A stretch of DNA of 64,000 bases from Tretioscincus oriximinensis (GCA_022410635.1 JAJVDF010000135.1:855230-919229), one strand, 5' to 3'; positions 33,480 to 46,214 are shown, numbered from the stretch's first letter. Made by a program: numbers and translations. Notes: generated from the letters alone by a model not told the origin.

Positions 33480-36400
33480 TGAAGCTTTCTCACTCTTAAA
33501 TAGCCACTTTCCAGCTCTATAAATCCACCCTTTAAATACACACACACAATGAAAAAAGAAAAATGACAAATTGAGATTGAAGAAAATATGTATACTAGCA
33601 ATATTGTATTTGATATCACATTTGGGTTAATTTGTACACAAACAAAAACAAGTGCAATAAGAAAGACAAAATCTGGGTGCCTAGCCTATCCAACAGCATA
33701 TTGCTGGAAGAATCTATCACTTGAACTCATCTGCCTACTTTGTATAAGAGACAAATCAAGTGCTGTTTAAATAGAAAAGGAAGAAACTAGTGATTGATAA
33801 TAAAGTCATCCTGCCCAAGTGGTCTATCACTTGCATAACACTTATTTTTCATTTATTGGTTTAATAGTTTCAATCCCAGTTTGTCCCTTGTGCTTCAACC
33901 TTCAAAGTTCCAAGTTGTGGCATGAGTTAAAGTAATGGAATCATTGGAGAGACTGAATCTAATTTTTAGCAAGAAAACAAGTAAGGAAACTTCATCCAAT
34001 AGCTACAGTACCCACAATGACCAATGCAGAAGGATGCGATGTTTTTGGCAAAATTGGCCTGCATTTGGACAGCAGTGGCCAGAAAGGACAAGGCACATGT
34101 GGAAATCTCTTCCTCCCACCATGCTGTAGTAAGGTGGCCAAGTACTAAAGGCCACCTTACTACATAGGGCACAATTCTTTACTTTGAAGGATGACTTATT
34201 TTTTGTCTCCTTGATACACATTTTAGAACAGAGCTGTAGTAGCCATTGTGAGAGAGCATGTGTGGGTACTCCTTCCTCTGCTATTCACCAGTTCCTAAGG
34301 CTTTTTTAAGCCCACGCTTTATCAGCAAGTCTTCTTTTCACTCAAATCATTGCATTCATGTAGGACACCAATGAAAGAGCATTATAAATTAAATTCAATG
34401 ACAGTAATGATCACAGAAATAAAACCATGAACCACAAATATAAAATACCGGTAAACTTTGAAATTATTCATATTATGCAGTGCTCATGTTATCATATTTT
34501 TACTTATAGAAAATAGGATACCAACCCAAAATCGATACTTTGGAATAATCTTCTCCTTTGCATTCACACACACATACAGGGAATGACTTGATTCCCTTTG
34601 CTTTTGCTATTACTTCTCTCACCATCTGCTACTTCAGATGACTCATTTTGACTTCTTGACTTCTTATTCCCCCTCCTGCCCCAGAATAGGAATGTTAGCA
34701 ATTAAAATATTAGCTGGGGAAAAGCATTATCATAATGTACGTAATTATATCTTGATCCCAGAATTAATTAGGTAAAATTAGGAAGGAAAAAAGTGATCCG
34801 AGAAATATAAAACTTCCCATGAGTTCCTATAATTTAATGACGGCACATTCCAAAACAAGGCAAAAACTGTCTCTTATTCTTAAAAAGATGAAAGATAATG
34901 AAAGTGTGTTACACTTGTGTGTTACACAGCACTAGCTACCTTGACCATAAATGCTTTATGATTAGCTTGAAGGCTTTGAGACAGAAAATGCACCAAATGA
35001 GAATAAATTGGAATATCCAAAAAGAGTGAAACCAATATTTGAAGGCTGCCAGAAGCACAGTCCAACATTTCTCCATTATCTACTTCCAGGGATGCTCAAA
35101 TGCACTAGAAATGAGCTGAAAGGGAGGGGGGAAATACATCAGGAACTTCAGAAGTTCCTCCAAGGCAGCAGGTAGCCAGATAGGTATATTCTACACTCTT
35201 CCCCATAATCTCTAGGCAGGAAGTATTTGTGAATCCTTTTCAGAGGATGCCTGCTGCTTGAACCAAGAGAGAGAATGTTGGGCTCCTGCTTCCTGGGTGA
35301 TACTTCAGTAAGGTTCTTACATTTCAGGAGGAGAAAATGGTCCTGTTGCTTGGCTGGAAGTCTGTTTTCTGTAAACAAAAACAGAGGGAGACAATTATAT
35401 AAAACAACTTTTTGTCCTCTTTCTTTGTACACAGGGATGAAAGGTCCAGTTTTGATGTACATTTGGGCAGGGTCACCCTGTACCTTTAAGGCATGCAAAT
35501 CACACACACATACATGCACACCTCTTGGAATGGGAAAGCAGCCTTGGGATCTTTTCCCTTTGCTGACATTGTTTCAACTAGCTGAAAGGAGAGAAATGTT
35601 TAAAGGAGTCTTGGAGTGTCATCACCTTTCCTCCCAGTCTCCAGAATGGACTGACAGATGGATGCTGTTTAGTAGAGGGGTGTAGAAGGCATCTTCATGC
35701 AGTTAGGAAAGAGTGTGAATCAAACAGATCAGAAGTGACTTTTGTTCCTAGTCAAAATGAGACACTCTACTGACATCTCTATTTAGATGCAGTCCACGTG
35801 TGCTCATGGAGGAAGTTCAAGAGGCCTCTCTCAAGCACAGGTCTTGTGCTGCATCAAAGATGGAAAAGCTTTCAACTCACCATGCCGCAGTAAACTAGAA
35901 TATCAAAAGATGCTCTAAGATGATTTTGCAACTGATATGAATTGCAAATCAGCTTTTTTGTGTTTGATTCCTAAACAAAACAGAAAGAAACTGTTCTGGG
36001 AGGAAAACAGGCAAGATTTTCTGTTCAGATGGCTAATATTATTGGAAACTATATTTTGAATTTTGGATATATTTTAGGAGGCAAAACCCCTCAGAACAGG
36101 AAAGAGGTTCAGAATTATTTCCAGCTTGGAATACTTCACTCGAATGTTCAATTTTAGAAGATTATATTCTTTGGGGGGGGGGCGAGACAAAAAAAATAAA
36201 ACATTCAAATGGATGTATTTTAATATGAAAATCTATCCCTCAGGCTTTCTGAGAAAGTTTTGATATTTTTATACATTCTTACTAATTTATGTTACAGAGT
36301 CACTGACCTCCAAGGGAAAAAAAAACTTTCCACCAGTTCAGAAATTTTTTTATATACGGATGAAATGAATATGTTATCTTTCTTGCCAAGGCAACTACAG

Positions 36401-36755
36401 ACTGTGAGACTATTTTGGGGCCCAAAATGGCATTTAAAAGGCCAGAAATATATAGTTGAAGTAAAGTTCACATCATTCAAAGAAAGCAGGAAAACAGAAA
36501 GTAATGCCCTGGTGGGGACCAAAATATGATTTATAAAAACCTGAGATAAACTTTCTGTCAGAACTTTACCTGTTCTCTACATTTAAGATGAAGGTGTTAT
36601 GCAGGCAAGGGCTCATAGCAGCAATACACTTTTAAAATACTGTGAAAGGACAAAGCAATTTCATACCCTTGTACCCAGATAGAAACCTAATAGCTAAGAT
36701 CTTTCTTGCCAATGTAAAAAGTTGTGAGTGAAGACATGGTCTTGTATGCTAACAA
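33480..36755. other. unassigned non-coding DNA
   Basis: No gene recognised in over 3 kb. It includes a 15-base perfect stem (34125-34139 with 34150-34164) and a G-run at 36172-36182. The open frames of 123-136 codons at 35148-35685 overlap on opposite strands and carry no domain. Confidence 0.4.
34125..34164. repeat. perfect 15-bp inverted repeat
   Basis: 'tgtagtaaggtggcc', then a 10-base loop, then 'ggccaccttactaca'. Confidence 0.9.
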
Positions 36756-36763
36756 GTCCACTT

Positions 36764-37125
36764 ATAGAATCATAGAATCATAGAATCATAGAATCATAGA
36801 GTTGGAAGGGACCTCCAGGGTCATCGATGCAGGATTCATTAAACCATCCCAGAAAGATGGCTGTTATAAAGACAAAGTCTCTGTTTGAAGACTTCCAGTG
36901 ACGGCGAACTCACTACCCCCTGTGGCAAACTGTTCCACTGGTTTATCACCCTGACTGTTAGAAAGTTTTTTTCTGATATCTAATCTAAATCTCCTCCCTT
37001 GCAGTTTCATTCCATTGTTTCTAGTCCTTCCATGTGCTAATGAGAACAGTGCTGATCCCTCTGCTCTGTGACAACCCTTCAAATATTTGTAGACAGCTAT
37101 CAGGTCTCCTCTCAGTCTTCACTTC
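36764..37125 (-). pseudogene. CR1-type LINE, ORF2 C-terminus and 3' end
   Basis: The 3' terminus is four to five copies of an 8-9 base 'atagaatc' unit (36764-36801), characteristic of CR1, followed by 'gttggaagggacctcc'. On the minus strand 37082-36864 translates to an ORF2 tail with EGSALFSLAHGRTRNNG and FRLDIRKK, the same subfamily as 62037-62440. The frame shifts after that. 5'-truncated and dead. Confidence 0.9.
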
Positions 37126-37138
37126 AGGAGGTCCAGCC

Positions 37139-37266
37139 TGTAGCACTTTGGAGACTAACAAGAGGAAGATAGGAAGTTTGAGGTTTCATAGACAAGTTAC
37201 TTCTAAGACTTGCCTACAAAAGCTCATGCCACTTACCTTTTTCTAGTTAGTCCCCAAAGTGCTAGA
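37139..37266. repeat. palindromic reptile repeat
   Basis: Terminal arms 'gtagcactttggagactaac' (37140) and 'gttagtccccaaagtgctag' (37246) are complementary at 18 of 20 positions. The inside contains 'aaagctcatgccactta'. It directly abuts the truncated end of the CR1 at 37125. Probably a non-autonomous DNA element; the family name is not certain. Confidence 0.6.
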
Positions 37267-37299
37267 AGACCCTCTTGCTGGACATTCTGAACAAAGACA

Positions 37300-38500
37300 A
37301 AGGCTTTTTCTTTGAAAGTCCACTTCAGGATGTTAGTGTTCATATATAGGGGTTCTAAAGGGCTTAGGTCCCTTTGTCCAATAGACAGAAGTTCTGGGGA
37401 AATCTACCCAATATCCCTTTCTCCTTCAAATTCCAACAAGGCAGCTGATTCTGGCAGCACTTTCTCTCAGGTTGCTTCTAGATTAAGGCATACCCCTTCT
37501 CTTCTTCTACTGCAGTTAACTATTTCTTTTTTAAACACAACCTTTTATTTCCATTGCCTTCTGGATACCTTCGCTAAACAGCATCTTTAATGCAAACATC
37601 AAAATAATTTCAAGTCAGCTCTTTTAGAGCAAACTGGAGATTGGGAGGGAGAAACAAGGGAATGGAGCTGACAGTCTGTGACTCCTTTATTTAGATTCTC
37701 TTTCTGTCTTTCAGCTAATTGAAACATTATCAGCTAAGAGAAAAGATTCCAAGAAGGTAGGACCTACTATGCTGCTTTCTCACCTCCTTTCCATGAGCCT
37801 AAGTGAAACATCATGAATGGCTGATTAAATTCCTAAATTCTGGTCTATCTTACCCCACAAATATTCAGCAACTCAAACTTGAGTCAAACATCACAACAAC
37901 AATGGAGTTCAAAGCAATTAGCAGTGATTTCAGCGGAGATCTTAGCTATTGCGGCGACAGGACCACATGCATACAGCAGACACACACATGAGGTTCAGAT
38001 TTGCTGACTCTTGAAAGGAGCAAGAACACACACACCAGGACATGAGATCATACGTTCAGGAAAGTCACAAGTAAGCAAAACATTAAGATTTCAGGGTTTC
38101 CGTATCAGCTGAACAGTACTGCCAAAAGTATTCACCCACCCACATAACTGGATGCCGGTATAATACCTTTGGCATTATAGTGTACTAAAATCAATTATAC
38201 TCGTGTGTGTCACATTTGATTTAAATCTTACAGCTCTCTTTCATGGCACTCTTTGTTCAAGTATAGTCTCCTTGTTACAGGATTAAACTGACAGTGTAGA
38301 CAGCTAGGTAAAGGTATAAAATCAGTGGCTTTATATGCGTGTGTATGTTTGTGTGTATGCAGTGAGATTATTGTCTGGATAATGTGTTCATTGCATAGCA
38401 AATAATTCTCATCAATGGTCAAATCCCATGGTTCAAAAGTCATTAATCTCTTCCAACCCAGATTCCCTGTATTTTGACTACACTTGTTTGATTCATATAT
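37300..38500. other. unassigned non-coding DNA
   Basis: No gene or repeat recognised. Confidence 0.4.
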
Positions 38501-38505
38501 TTTAA

Positions 38506-39449
38506 ATAGGTATACAAAAGTGAGTACATTCTTCACATTTTTGTCAATATTTTATTATATGCAAAGCATCAGGTTGGCCTGCATGGCTGTCAACCGAGAA
38601 GGAACCACAAGAAAGCATGCATACAGTTTGCTGAAGACAAACAGACCAAGGATGTGGGTTACTGGAACCATGTCCTGTGGTATGATGAGACCAAGATAAA
38701 CTTATTTGTGTCAGGTGTCAAATGTGTATGGCAGCCACCAGGTGAGGAGTACAAAGACAAATGCGTCTTGCCTATAGTAAAGCATGATTGGGTCTTGGTT
38801 TGGGGTTGCATAAGTGATGCTAGATGTGAGGGGCTACAGTTCACTGAGGGAACCACGAATGCCACCATGTACTGTGACATACTGAAGCAGAGCATGATCC
38901 CCTCCCTTCGGACACTGGGCAGTATTCTAACATGATACCAACCCCAAACACACTGTCAAAACGGGCGCTACCTTGTTGAAAAAACTGAGGGTAAAGGTGC
39001 TAGACTAGGCAAGCATGTCTCCAGATCTAAACCCTATGGCGCATCTGTGGAGGAGCATAATGTCTCTAACATGCACAGGCTATGTAATGTCATCATGGAG
39101 GAGTGGAAGAGGATTCCAGTGGCAATCTGTGTAGCTCTAGTAAACTCCACGCCCAAGAGAGTTAAGGCAGTGCTGGAAACTAATGGTGGGCACATAAAAT
39201 ATTGACATGTTGGCTTCAATTTGACCTTTTTCACTTAATGTGTACTTACTTTTGTTGCCGGTAATTTAGACATTGATTTCTGTGTGTTTAGTTATTTTGA
39301 GGGCACACCAAATGTACACAGTTATACAAGCTATACACTGACTACTTTCCTTTGTATGCAACTGTCATATCTTCACTGTTATCCCATGCAAAGATACAAC
39401 AAAATATTGACAAAAATGTGAAGAGTGTACTCCCTTTTGTGATACACTG
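38506..39449 (+). mobile_element. Tc1-like DNA transposon, internally deleted, both TIRs present
   Basis: The left terminal repeat ('caaaagtgagtacattc', 'cacatttttgtcaatattt') is the complement of the right end (39386-39449), which finishes gatacactg and is followed by TA, the expected target duplication. Between them lies only the C-terminal catalytic part of a Tc1 transposase: YWNHVLWYDETKINLF (38656-38703, first catalytic Asp in YDE), VWGCISDARCEGLQF, HDTNPKH (second Asp region) and SPDLNPMAHLW. The last motif normally has Glu where this copy has Ala, so the DDE triad is broken. Stops and frameshifts follow 38935. The N-terminal DNA-binding helix-turn-helix region is deleted. Non-autonomous. 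Confidence 0.9.
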
Positions 39450-39454
39450 TAAAA

Positions 39455-42385
39455 CAACTCCTGTGATGGGGCAGAACCTCCCATAAGAGGAAAGCCATTG
39501 ATGCTCTGCCTGTATCATTAGGATAATCAAAATAAAGCCAACCAGAGGCCAGTTGTTTTCTTCAATCCAACTTGGAATGACATCTAAGGGGTCTGGTTCC
39601 TTGCTACTTCAAGCCTGCTTTGCTCTTGAATGCTGTTATAAAGACAATTTTTAAAAAGGAAGCACTGGGTATTGTGATCTTCCCTATCTGTCTCATGAAA
39701 TTACATGTTATGGTCATTTAGTATAAATGGAGTGGGGGAAATAGGGAGAGAGGTATCTTAGATTCATTCTGTGCAGTGTTATAAACAGGAGCAGGAAAGA
39801 CAGTAGCCTCACAGGAGAATAGGATATAATGGATTTTATCTTATGTAGTGGATGATATCACTCTGGGCTGCAATGGCATGTATCTCTACTAAAGAGGGTG
39901 GCACTAAATTTGAGCATTGCTCCCAACAAGGTCAGCCTGCGGCATCAATGGCTCCTTAGGTGTCTATTGAAGTTTTTTTTCCTACCCACCTAAAATTTTA
40001 ACTACTATTCAATTTGCTTTAAAATAGGGGAGAGGGGATAAAGTTTCTTTGAATTTTATTTGCTTTGGGAGCTGCCCCTGGAACTACAACTGAAAACTGA
40101 CTGCTGTAAATACTTAAATAAGCACCCACAGGAATAAAAGATCTATTTTCTGTCTTTTGTTTTGTCTGAAAACAAAAAGCTCAACTCAGTTTTGCAGTTG
40201 CTTGTTCTAGAGAAGTCAAGTGCATGAAAATTGCCTAGGAATTCTACCATTCCTACAAAATTGAGATTAACATTCCAGATGTAATTCCCAGGAGATTGAA
40301 TGTATCAGTTGGGGCTGGTGCAGTTTGAGGATGGGGGAGCACGGGTTCCTCAAGCCTCGCTAAAGTTAGGAAAGCGGCTGGGAGGAGGCACATTCAAGCA
40401 CTTACCAATCTCTTAGTCTGCAAGTTGAATGTCAATACAAAATGGCACCTCTACGGAGACTGAGAGACTGAAGCCCCTCCTAGGCAGCCCTCCCATTGGT
40501 TCTGGGATCGGTGACCCCTTTTGTCAATTAAAAAAGCTGCCTGTAGTTTTTTTATTTGTTGGCAGCTCCACTATGAAAGGAGATTTTATAATTGATTTTA
40601 ATCTCTGAGTGTTCGCTGAACCCCAGAAACCCAGTGGCCAGCCACCACTGGAATGTATATATAGAGGAAGCAGGGAGGGAGTCTGGATGGAGGGAGAGGG
40701 AAAAGGAGAGGAGGGGGGGAGTTAAAATCTTTAAAACATTTGTATGAATATGCAACAATATGCATGGTGTTAAACTGCAAACACAATGAAATGTTTTTTA
40801 AAAATAAGAATTCTGACATTTTCAAGCTGTGCTGCCGATCAGGAATTTCTCATTCCAGTTGTCACCTTTTAATCCCAGATCTAGTAAATTTTGCATCATG
40901 CCCTTAAAGAGAATGACCTGATCCAAGGTTTTTGTGTGTTCTTACTCATTCTATAAATCTGAAGACTACAAGGCTCTGTTTCTGGAATGCACAAGTGTAT
41001 ACCATGAACTTTAGATACTTGTCCTTTCAAAATATATTTCAGACTTTCAACAGATTTTATTTTGGGGGCTTTGGAAAACAACAACAACAAATTAATGAAC
41101 ATGCAAGTTGTTATTACAATTGCAACGTTGCCCATTATGGTAAGAAACAGTTGCAAATCAACCATTAGCAATCATTGCAAAGAGGCTTTCAGGAAATGAT
41201 ATTGTATCTGTTCAGCTTTTAGAAAATCTGCCTAAATGTATATGATTACTAGCATATCTTGCAAAGTGCCTTAAAAGTATCCAAAATACACTATATTACA
41301 GCAATAATAAAAACTGATTGCTGGCTTTAAAAGCTAAATACACTCTTCCCCAATAAAAAGAAAATCATCCTAGCTTTTGCACTAGTTTATCAAATATTTG
41401 GGTAAATACATGTCACATATTTGCAAAATCTGTGACAGTTCCCACTGAAGACTGTATCCATCTTGTAAATTTGGCCTTGTCTTGCTTAGCACTTTGAGTG
41501 CATTATAAGGATGTTACGAAGACAGCTCAAACAGCAGATGGTAGAAAGCATCTAGTTCCAGTCTGCCTGCATTTACACAGAGCCACTATGAAAACAGCAT
41601 AGCATTCTAACAAGGGTGAAATGGCCTTCAAAAATAATGGATTTCTAAGTTGATTTAAATAAAGAGGTAATGTAGATAATTGAGTATATTGAGCTATATT
41701 TTGGAATAGGAATCTGCCACCTGCATGCTAATGTAATTATGGCAACCCTGAAGGATTGCCTATACTGTCATACACTTGGTGAATGGTCATACCTTATCCA
41801 GAGATATAGCCTAGAATGAGATTCAGTGTGAATCCACCCTTACAGTGCGCTTACAGTGTAAAGCACCCTTACAGTGCTTTAATAGTCATTTTTCTATTTC
41901 TTGCCTTAGAGGAAGCATTTATTACAGAAGTAGAACTTGGAATGCAATTAGAAGCAGATACAGCAGCTTTTCTCTGTCTGAAATTTCTAGAGAACCACAA
42001 CATGGAACAGCCACTTGTCAATGTATCTGCTGCAGGAACTCTGCCAGGCTGCCTAAGTGCAGTCTTATACCAAAATCCAATCTGTCAAGCTAACAGAGAC
42101 CATGTGAGCACAATGACATTTCAGGCATTAGAGAGCACAGATTGTTTGGCATGACAAACTAATAGAAAGACAAAAACACAGGCTGTGCCCCTGGGTAGAC
42201 AGAAACCTGTTATCAATAACAGGGGGATTGTAGAGACATGAAGGGTCTAGTCTGAAGCATGTCTAAGATAGGAAATTGTAGGCTGTCATTGACACAGAAG
42301 ATTCAGAAACAGAGCAGCAGACTTTCTGCTAAGGAAAATTGCTTCGTAATTTCTTTTTACATAATACAGTAGATGAGAATTTCTA
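39455..42385. other. unassigned non-coding DNA
   Basis: No gene recognised over almost 3 kb. An AATAAA with LTR-like context near 39530 and a TATA-like 'gtatatatagagg' near 40656 were seen but have no supporting structure. Confidence 0.4.
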
Positions 42386-42391
42386 TGGAGG

Positions 42392-43034
42392 CATGGATCC
42401 TTCGCTGACACTTGAAGATCAGGTGGAGGCGGTGGTCAGGAGTGCATATTTCCAGCTACGTCTAGTCCGCAAGTTGCGGCCACTTCTGGTCAGGGATGAA
42501 CTGGCCAGAGTGATCCACGCTCTGGTAACTTCCAGGTTGGAATATTGTAACTCACATTCACGCCAATCCTGAAAGAACTGCACTGGCTGCCAATTTGCTA
42601 CTGAGCCCAATTCAAGGTATTAATTCTAACCTTTAAAGCCTTACATAACTTGGGCCCCAAATATCTAAAGGAACACCTTCCCCCATATGAGCCTGCTCGT
42701 GCCCTAAGGTCTGCAAGGGAGGCCCTCCTGACTGTACCACCACCCTCAGTGGCAGAGAGGGTGGGAACCCGGAATAGGGCCTTCTCTGTGGCAGCCCCCA
42801 AACTATGGAATAGTCTCCTCCTTGAGGTGCGTCAATCACCATCTCTGTGCACTTTCAGAAAATGCTTAAAGACGCACCTCTTTGGTCTGGCCTTTGACTA
42901 GAAAACTACTGTCTGCTTCCAATTTTTAGAAAAGGCTGTTTTTAATGTGTTAAAATGATGGTTTTATTGTTAACTGCCCTGAGACCTACGGGTATAGGGC
43001 GGTATAAAAATGTAAATAAATAAATAAATAAAAA
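42392..43034 (+). pseudogene. L2-type LINE, ORF2 C-terminus and 3' end
   Basis: The frame from 42396 reads DPSLTLEDQVEAVVRSAYF and LARVIHALVTSRLEYCNS, the conserved C-terminal part of L2 ORF2. An internal deletion of roughly 100 bases follows at about 42552. It resumes with 'ctgaaagaactgcactggctg' and a frame with RTRNRAFSVAAPKLWNSL, then 'ccctgagacctacgggtatag' and a (TAAA)n tail at 43012-43033. 5'-truncated. Same family as 15772-16926 and 51025-52445. Confidence 0.9.
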
Positions 43035-43039
43035 TAGAA

Positions 43040-44470
43040 AAGGGAAACAAAAAGAAAACTAGACCTGTACCAGAATATGCAATTTGTCCCAAGGAACAGA
43101 TTACTTCTGACATGGATCAAGGATCATCCACATTGGGACGCCTTGTCTTGCACCAGGTCTCATAACCCCAAAGTCTGTGCAGAGAGGAAGATTCCAAATG
43201 TTCTGAAGGACAGGAATAAAAAATCTTGGTCTTCAACATTTGAGGAGGAGGCATTTTGCCAATGCGCCTAGCTCTGTTTATGAGTCTCCCAAGGTATACC
43301 AGACCATGGAGACATATCTATACACTTCCATTGTCTCATATACTGTAAGCCAAATCAGGGCATCAAACTAATCAGCATAAAATGGCCCTAAACCTTATGA
43401 GTTTAGTGCCAGTCACATTTTCCAAACTTAACTAAGGGAAAATGAGATCATTTCCTTATCTCTCTTTGTTTGTTTTGTTGCATTATGTAGAGTGTGGTGG
43501 GGAAATGGAGGAGGAAAAAGTGAGAAGACAAGAATGTAAATAATCTTCTACTTGTATTATTTGTCCTCTCATTTGATTCCTAATGTCAGCTTCAGTAGTT
43601 CCAGTAATGTCAAGCTTCTCTCCAAGTCTATCTGAGGCAGCAAGAACAGCCTGATTCATCAGAGAGATGGCATAGTGAAGACATGCCCACAAATTCTGAG
43701 CTCCCTAGCAACTAAAGGTTAGCAGCATTGACAGACCATCTATTCTATCATTCCGCTTGATAGCATCTTTGATTATAACAGCCCAGGTGTTGGGTTTTTT
43801 CCCTATTTCGTTCTATTGCTGGAGGAATGAGCATTAGGGAAACAATACAAAAATGCAAATTAATAACATGCAGCTGTAACATAAAATTATGTGCAATGTG
43901 AACTATAATAGGTATAAAATCAGAAAAAACCCAAAACTGCTCCAAAAGGCAAAAAGCACTAACAGTCCTTGCTTGTCTTGAAATGCTTTGCTTATTCCAA
44001 ACAAAATGTAGGGTGAGGTCTTCCCAACCCAGCCAAGTCAAGGGAGAAGCTCCAAGCAACACTCCCACTTTTCTTTGCATCAGCTGCCAATCTTCCATCT
44101 CACTGATTTTAATGTCTGGGGGCAGCCTGTGTCCCAGGGTCTGATTACATACATTTGTTAGCTACAAAAATATCAGCTAATGTTAAAGCAAAAATTTCTC
44201 ATTTACAGGCAGTGTAAATTAGGGAAAGTCCTAAGAGGTAGCATTTAGCCCCAAGAAGGTCCTAACTAGTGTGTTTAAGCACATAGCAAAAAAGGGATAA
44301 GGTCTGCTGTAATAACTGGTTTTTCATGTTTTTCTCTTGTCATCTCAGAGCATGTGATTAGTTATTCTACCTGATTAGGATGATCAAAACAAAGCTTCAT
44401 TTTTCATGGATATGCCAAACAGGAAATTATGCTGCTGGAATTATAAACTGCCCTGCTGAAATAGTTGCTT
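43040..44470. other. unassigned non-coding DNA
   Basis: No gene or repeat recognised. Confidence 0.4.
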
Positions 44471-44477
44471 TTGTTTA

Positions 44478-44532
44478 CAACAATTAAAGATGCAGAGATC
44501 CTGTCCTGCTTTTTTCTGGTAACCTTGGGTCT
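44478..44532 (+). repeat. recurrent fragment R2, copy 1
   Basis: 'attaaagatgcagagatcc' followed by 'tgtcctgcttttttctgg' resembles 45462-45520 and 47138-47175. Short, diverged, same orientation in all three. Confidence 0.4.
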
Positions 44533-44539
44533 GCATAGT

Positions 44540-45455
44540 TTCCCAGCAAGGCAGATCAGTATGAGAGCCTGTATGATTTGGCTGGTGGTATTCAGAGCAG
44601 GAATTCAGCCCTTGGAATGGAAACCAGAGGCAAAGGGAGATGGCTGTAATATAATAAACATAGAGAAAAGCCTCATGATGCTGCAGTGTGAGGACCACCA
44701 TTTCAAATCCCTCTGGCATTATAAAACCCAGCCCTGAACCTATTTGAACAAAACCCTCTCTCACATGATTTAAAGTTCTCTTCACTCCNTACAGGGGACA
44801 GAAGGGGCTTATCAGCGAACTACATTTGCTGAAAGCATTTGCTGCTGAGCTTCTTGGGGAAGAGGAACAGAGAAAACACAGCTATCATTAAGTGGAGTGG
44901 TGACCCCTGAAGAGCTCATTTCCTCCTGTATTCGATGTCATGTTATGGCAGGGGAGAGGAGAAAATGCGTCGCTTGAGGAATTTATTGGTGCAGCCAGAT
45001 CAGTGACAAGAGGCTTATTTTTGCAGCATTTCAGAGGCCCTGTTAATTCCAGGCCTCAAGCCTGGGTGGATTATGGCTTTGGGGGATATTACCTGCAAAT
45101 TCATATCTGACAGTCTGATTTTGTATACCTTATTTAGGAGAAATGGGAAAGAAGAATTTGAAAAATCCTTAAGGAAAATATAACAACCACATATAATGGC
45201 ATTCTAAAGTGGCCCTGAGAGTAAGCCCATATCTCCTTAGGTGCTGACATAGTAATGGCTTCACAGTGGCCTAAATAAGGGGGTTCAGATAAATCACCTT
45301 CCAACCTCCATTTTCATTTTGCAAGCTGTTATAGGAGCCAGCAGTTAGATTTACCACACAAAAAAGTAAAGGATGAGAGCTTTGCAGCCTTTTTTTCACC
45401 AGCTTCTGCAGGTATTATACAGTTGCACCTGGGGAACATTCCTCTTTTGCACACC
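44540..45455. other. unassigned non-coding DNA
   Basis: No gene or repeat recognised; one n at 44789. Confidence 0.4.
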
Positions 45456-45461
45456 CATTAA

Positions 45462-45520
45462 AACTGCAAAACTCCTGTCCCTTTTTTGATGGTAATCTTA
45501 GCCACTGGAAGCAGCCAGTT
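45462..45520 (+). repeat. recurrent fragment R2, copy 2
   Basis: 'cattaaaactgcaaaactcc' then 'tgtcccttttttgatgg'. Best match is the copy at 47138. Confidence 0.45.
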
Positions 45521-45706
45521 TCTCATGTCCTGTCAGTACACTTTGCAATTCATCATACTTTGCACTTTAAGCACCTTTTATTAGTTTTAAGGCGCTTCCA
45601 TATCCCCCACTTATATTGGGAGTAAGCCTGGCTTTTTGCCAAAGGTCCAGGGAAGTATTGTTTAATTAGTTGCTGAGCTTATTTGATTTATTGTTGCACT
45701 TGGTGT

Positions 45707-46204
45707 TGTCACGTCCCAGGGCAGAAAGTCTGTTTTCCCCAGACAGCAGCTCTAAATGTTCAGGGAAGCTAGCCAGATGCAAACTGGGCTGGTTGGTTGA
45801 ACATACTGGGAGTGCAGTCCACAGATCATTTCTAAAGCTCCTGTGGCACAATCAGTCCCACATTAGAGTTCCCAGCAAAAGGATAAAACAGGAGAATAGT
45901 CAAGAGTCAGCCAAGATCAAATCCAAAGAGACAAGAAAACCATCCAGAACAAGATTCATGCTAGGTCAGATACAATCCAGGGCCAAAATACACAGAAGTT
46001 ACAAACAGACTCTTTCAGCAGATATTCAACAAATTGCTTCCAACAAGATATAGCCTTGAGCAGCTGGTTTATATACGTCTACTTAGATCTGGCTACTGAT
46101 CTGAACCAGCTGCCTCATCAGGGAGTGGATCTTAAGGATTTATATCAGCCTCAAATTCCTCATCCGAGAGCTCATAGCTCTGCAATGCAAGGCTGGTCAT
46201 GACA
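45707..46204. mobile_element. solo LTR of an LTR retrotransposon, with TSD GGTGT
   Basis: The ends TGTCACGTCC and GGTCATGACA form a ten-base terminal inverted repeat with two mismatches. The same five bases, GGTGT, flank it at 45702-45706 and 46205-46209. A TATA-like 'ttatata' lies near 46069. Read on the minus strand this would be 'gtatataaacc' 130 bases from the start, a likely U3-R layout, so the minus strand is slightly favoured, but no AATAAA fixes the direction. No internal coding region remains. A 127-codon frame inside it is chance. Confidence 0.85.
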
Positions 46205-46214
46205 GGTGTGTGCT

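Noticed and set aside
35148..35685. Overlapping 123- and 136-codon frames
   Set aside because: On opposite strands of the same bases with no motif, splice context or family resemblance.
36764..36801. Regular short repeat resembling a CRISPR or minisatellite
   Set aside because: It is the 'atagaatc' terminal repeat of a CR1 LINE; no spacers.
39520..39620. AATAAA with LTR-like downstream sequence
   Set aside because: No paired ends, TATA element or target duplication found.
40620..40730. TATA-like element before a purine-rich run
   Set aside because: No transcript, CpG island or first exon nearby; likely chance.
45670..46053. 127-codon open frame
   Set aside because: Lies almost wholly inside the solo LTR at 45707-46204.
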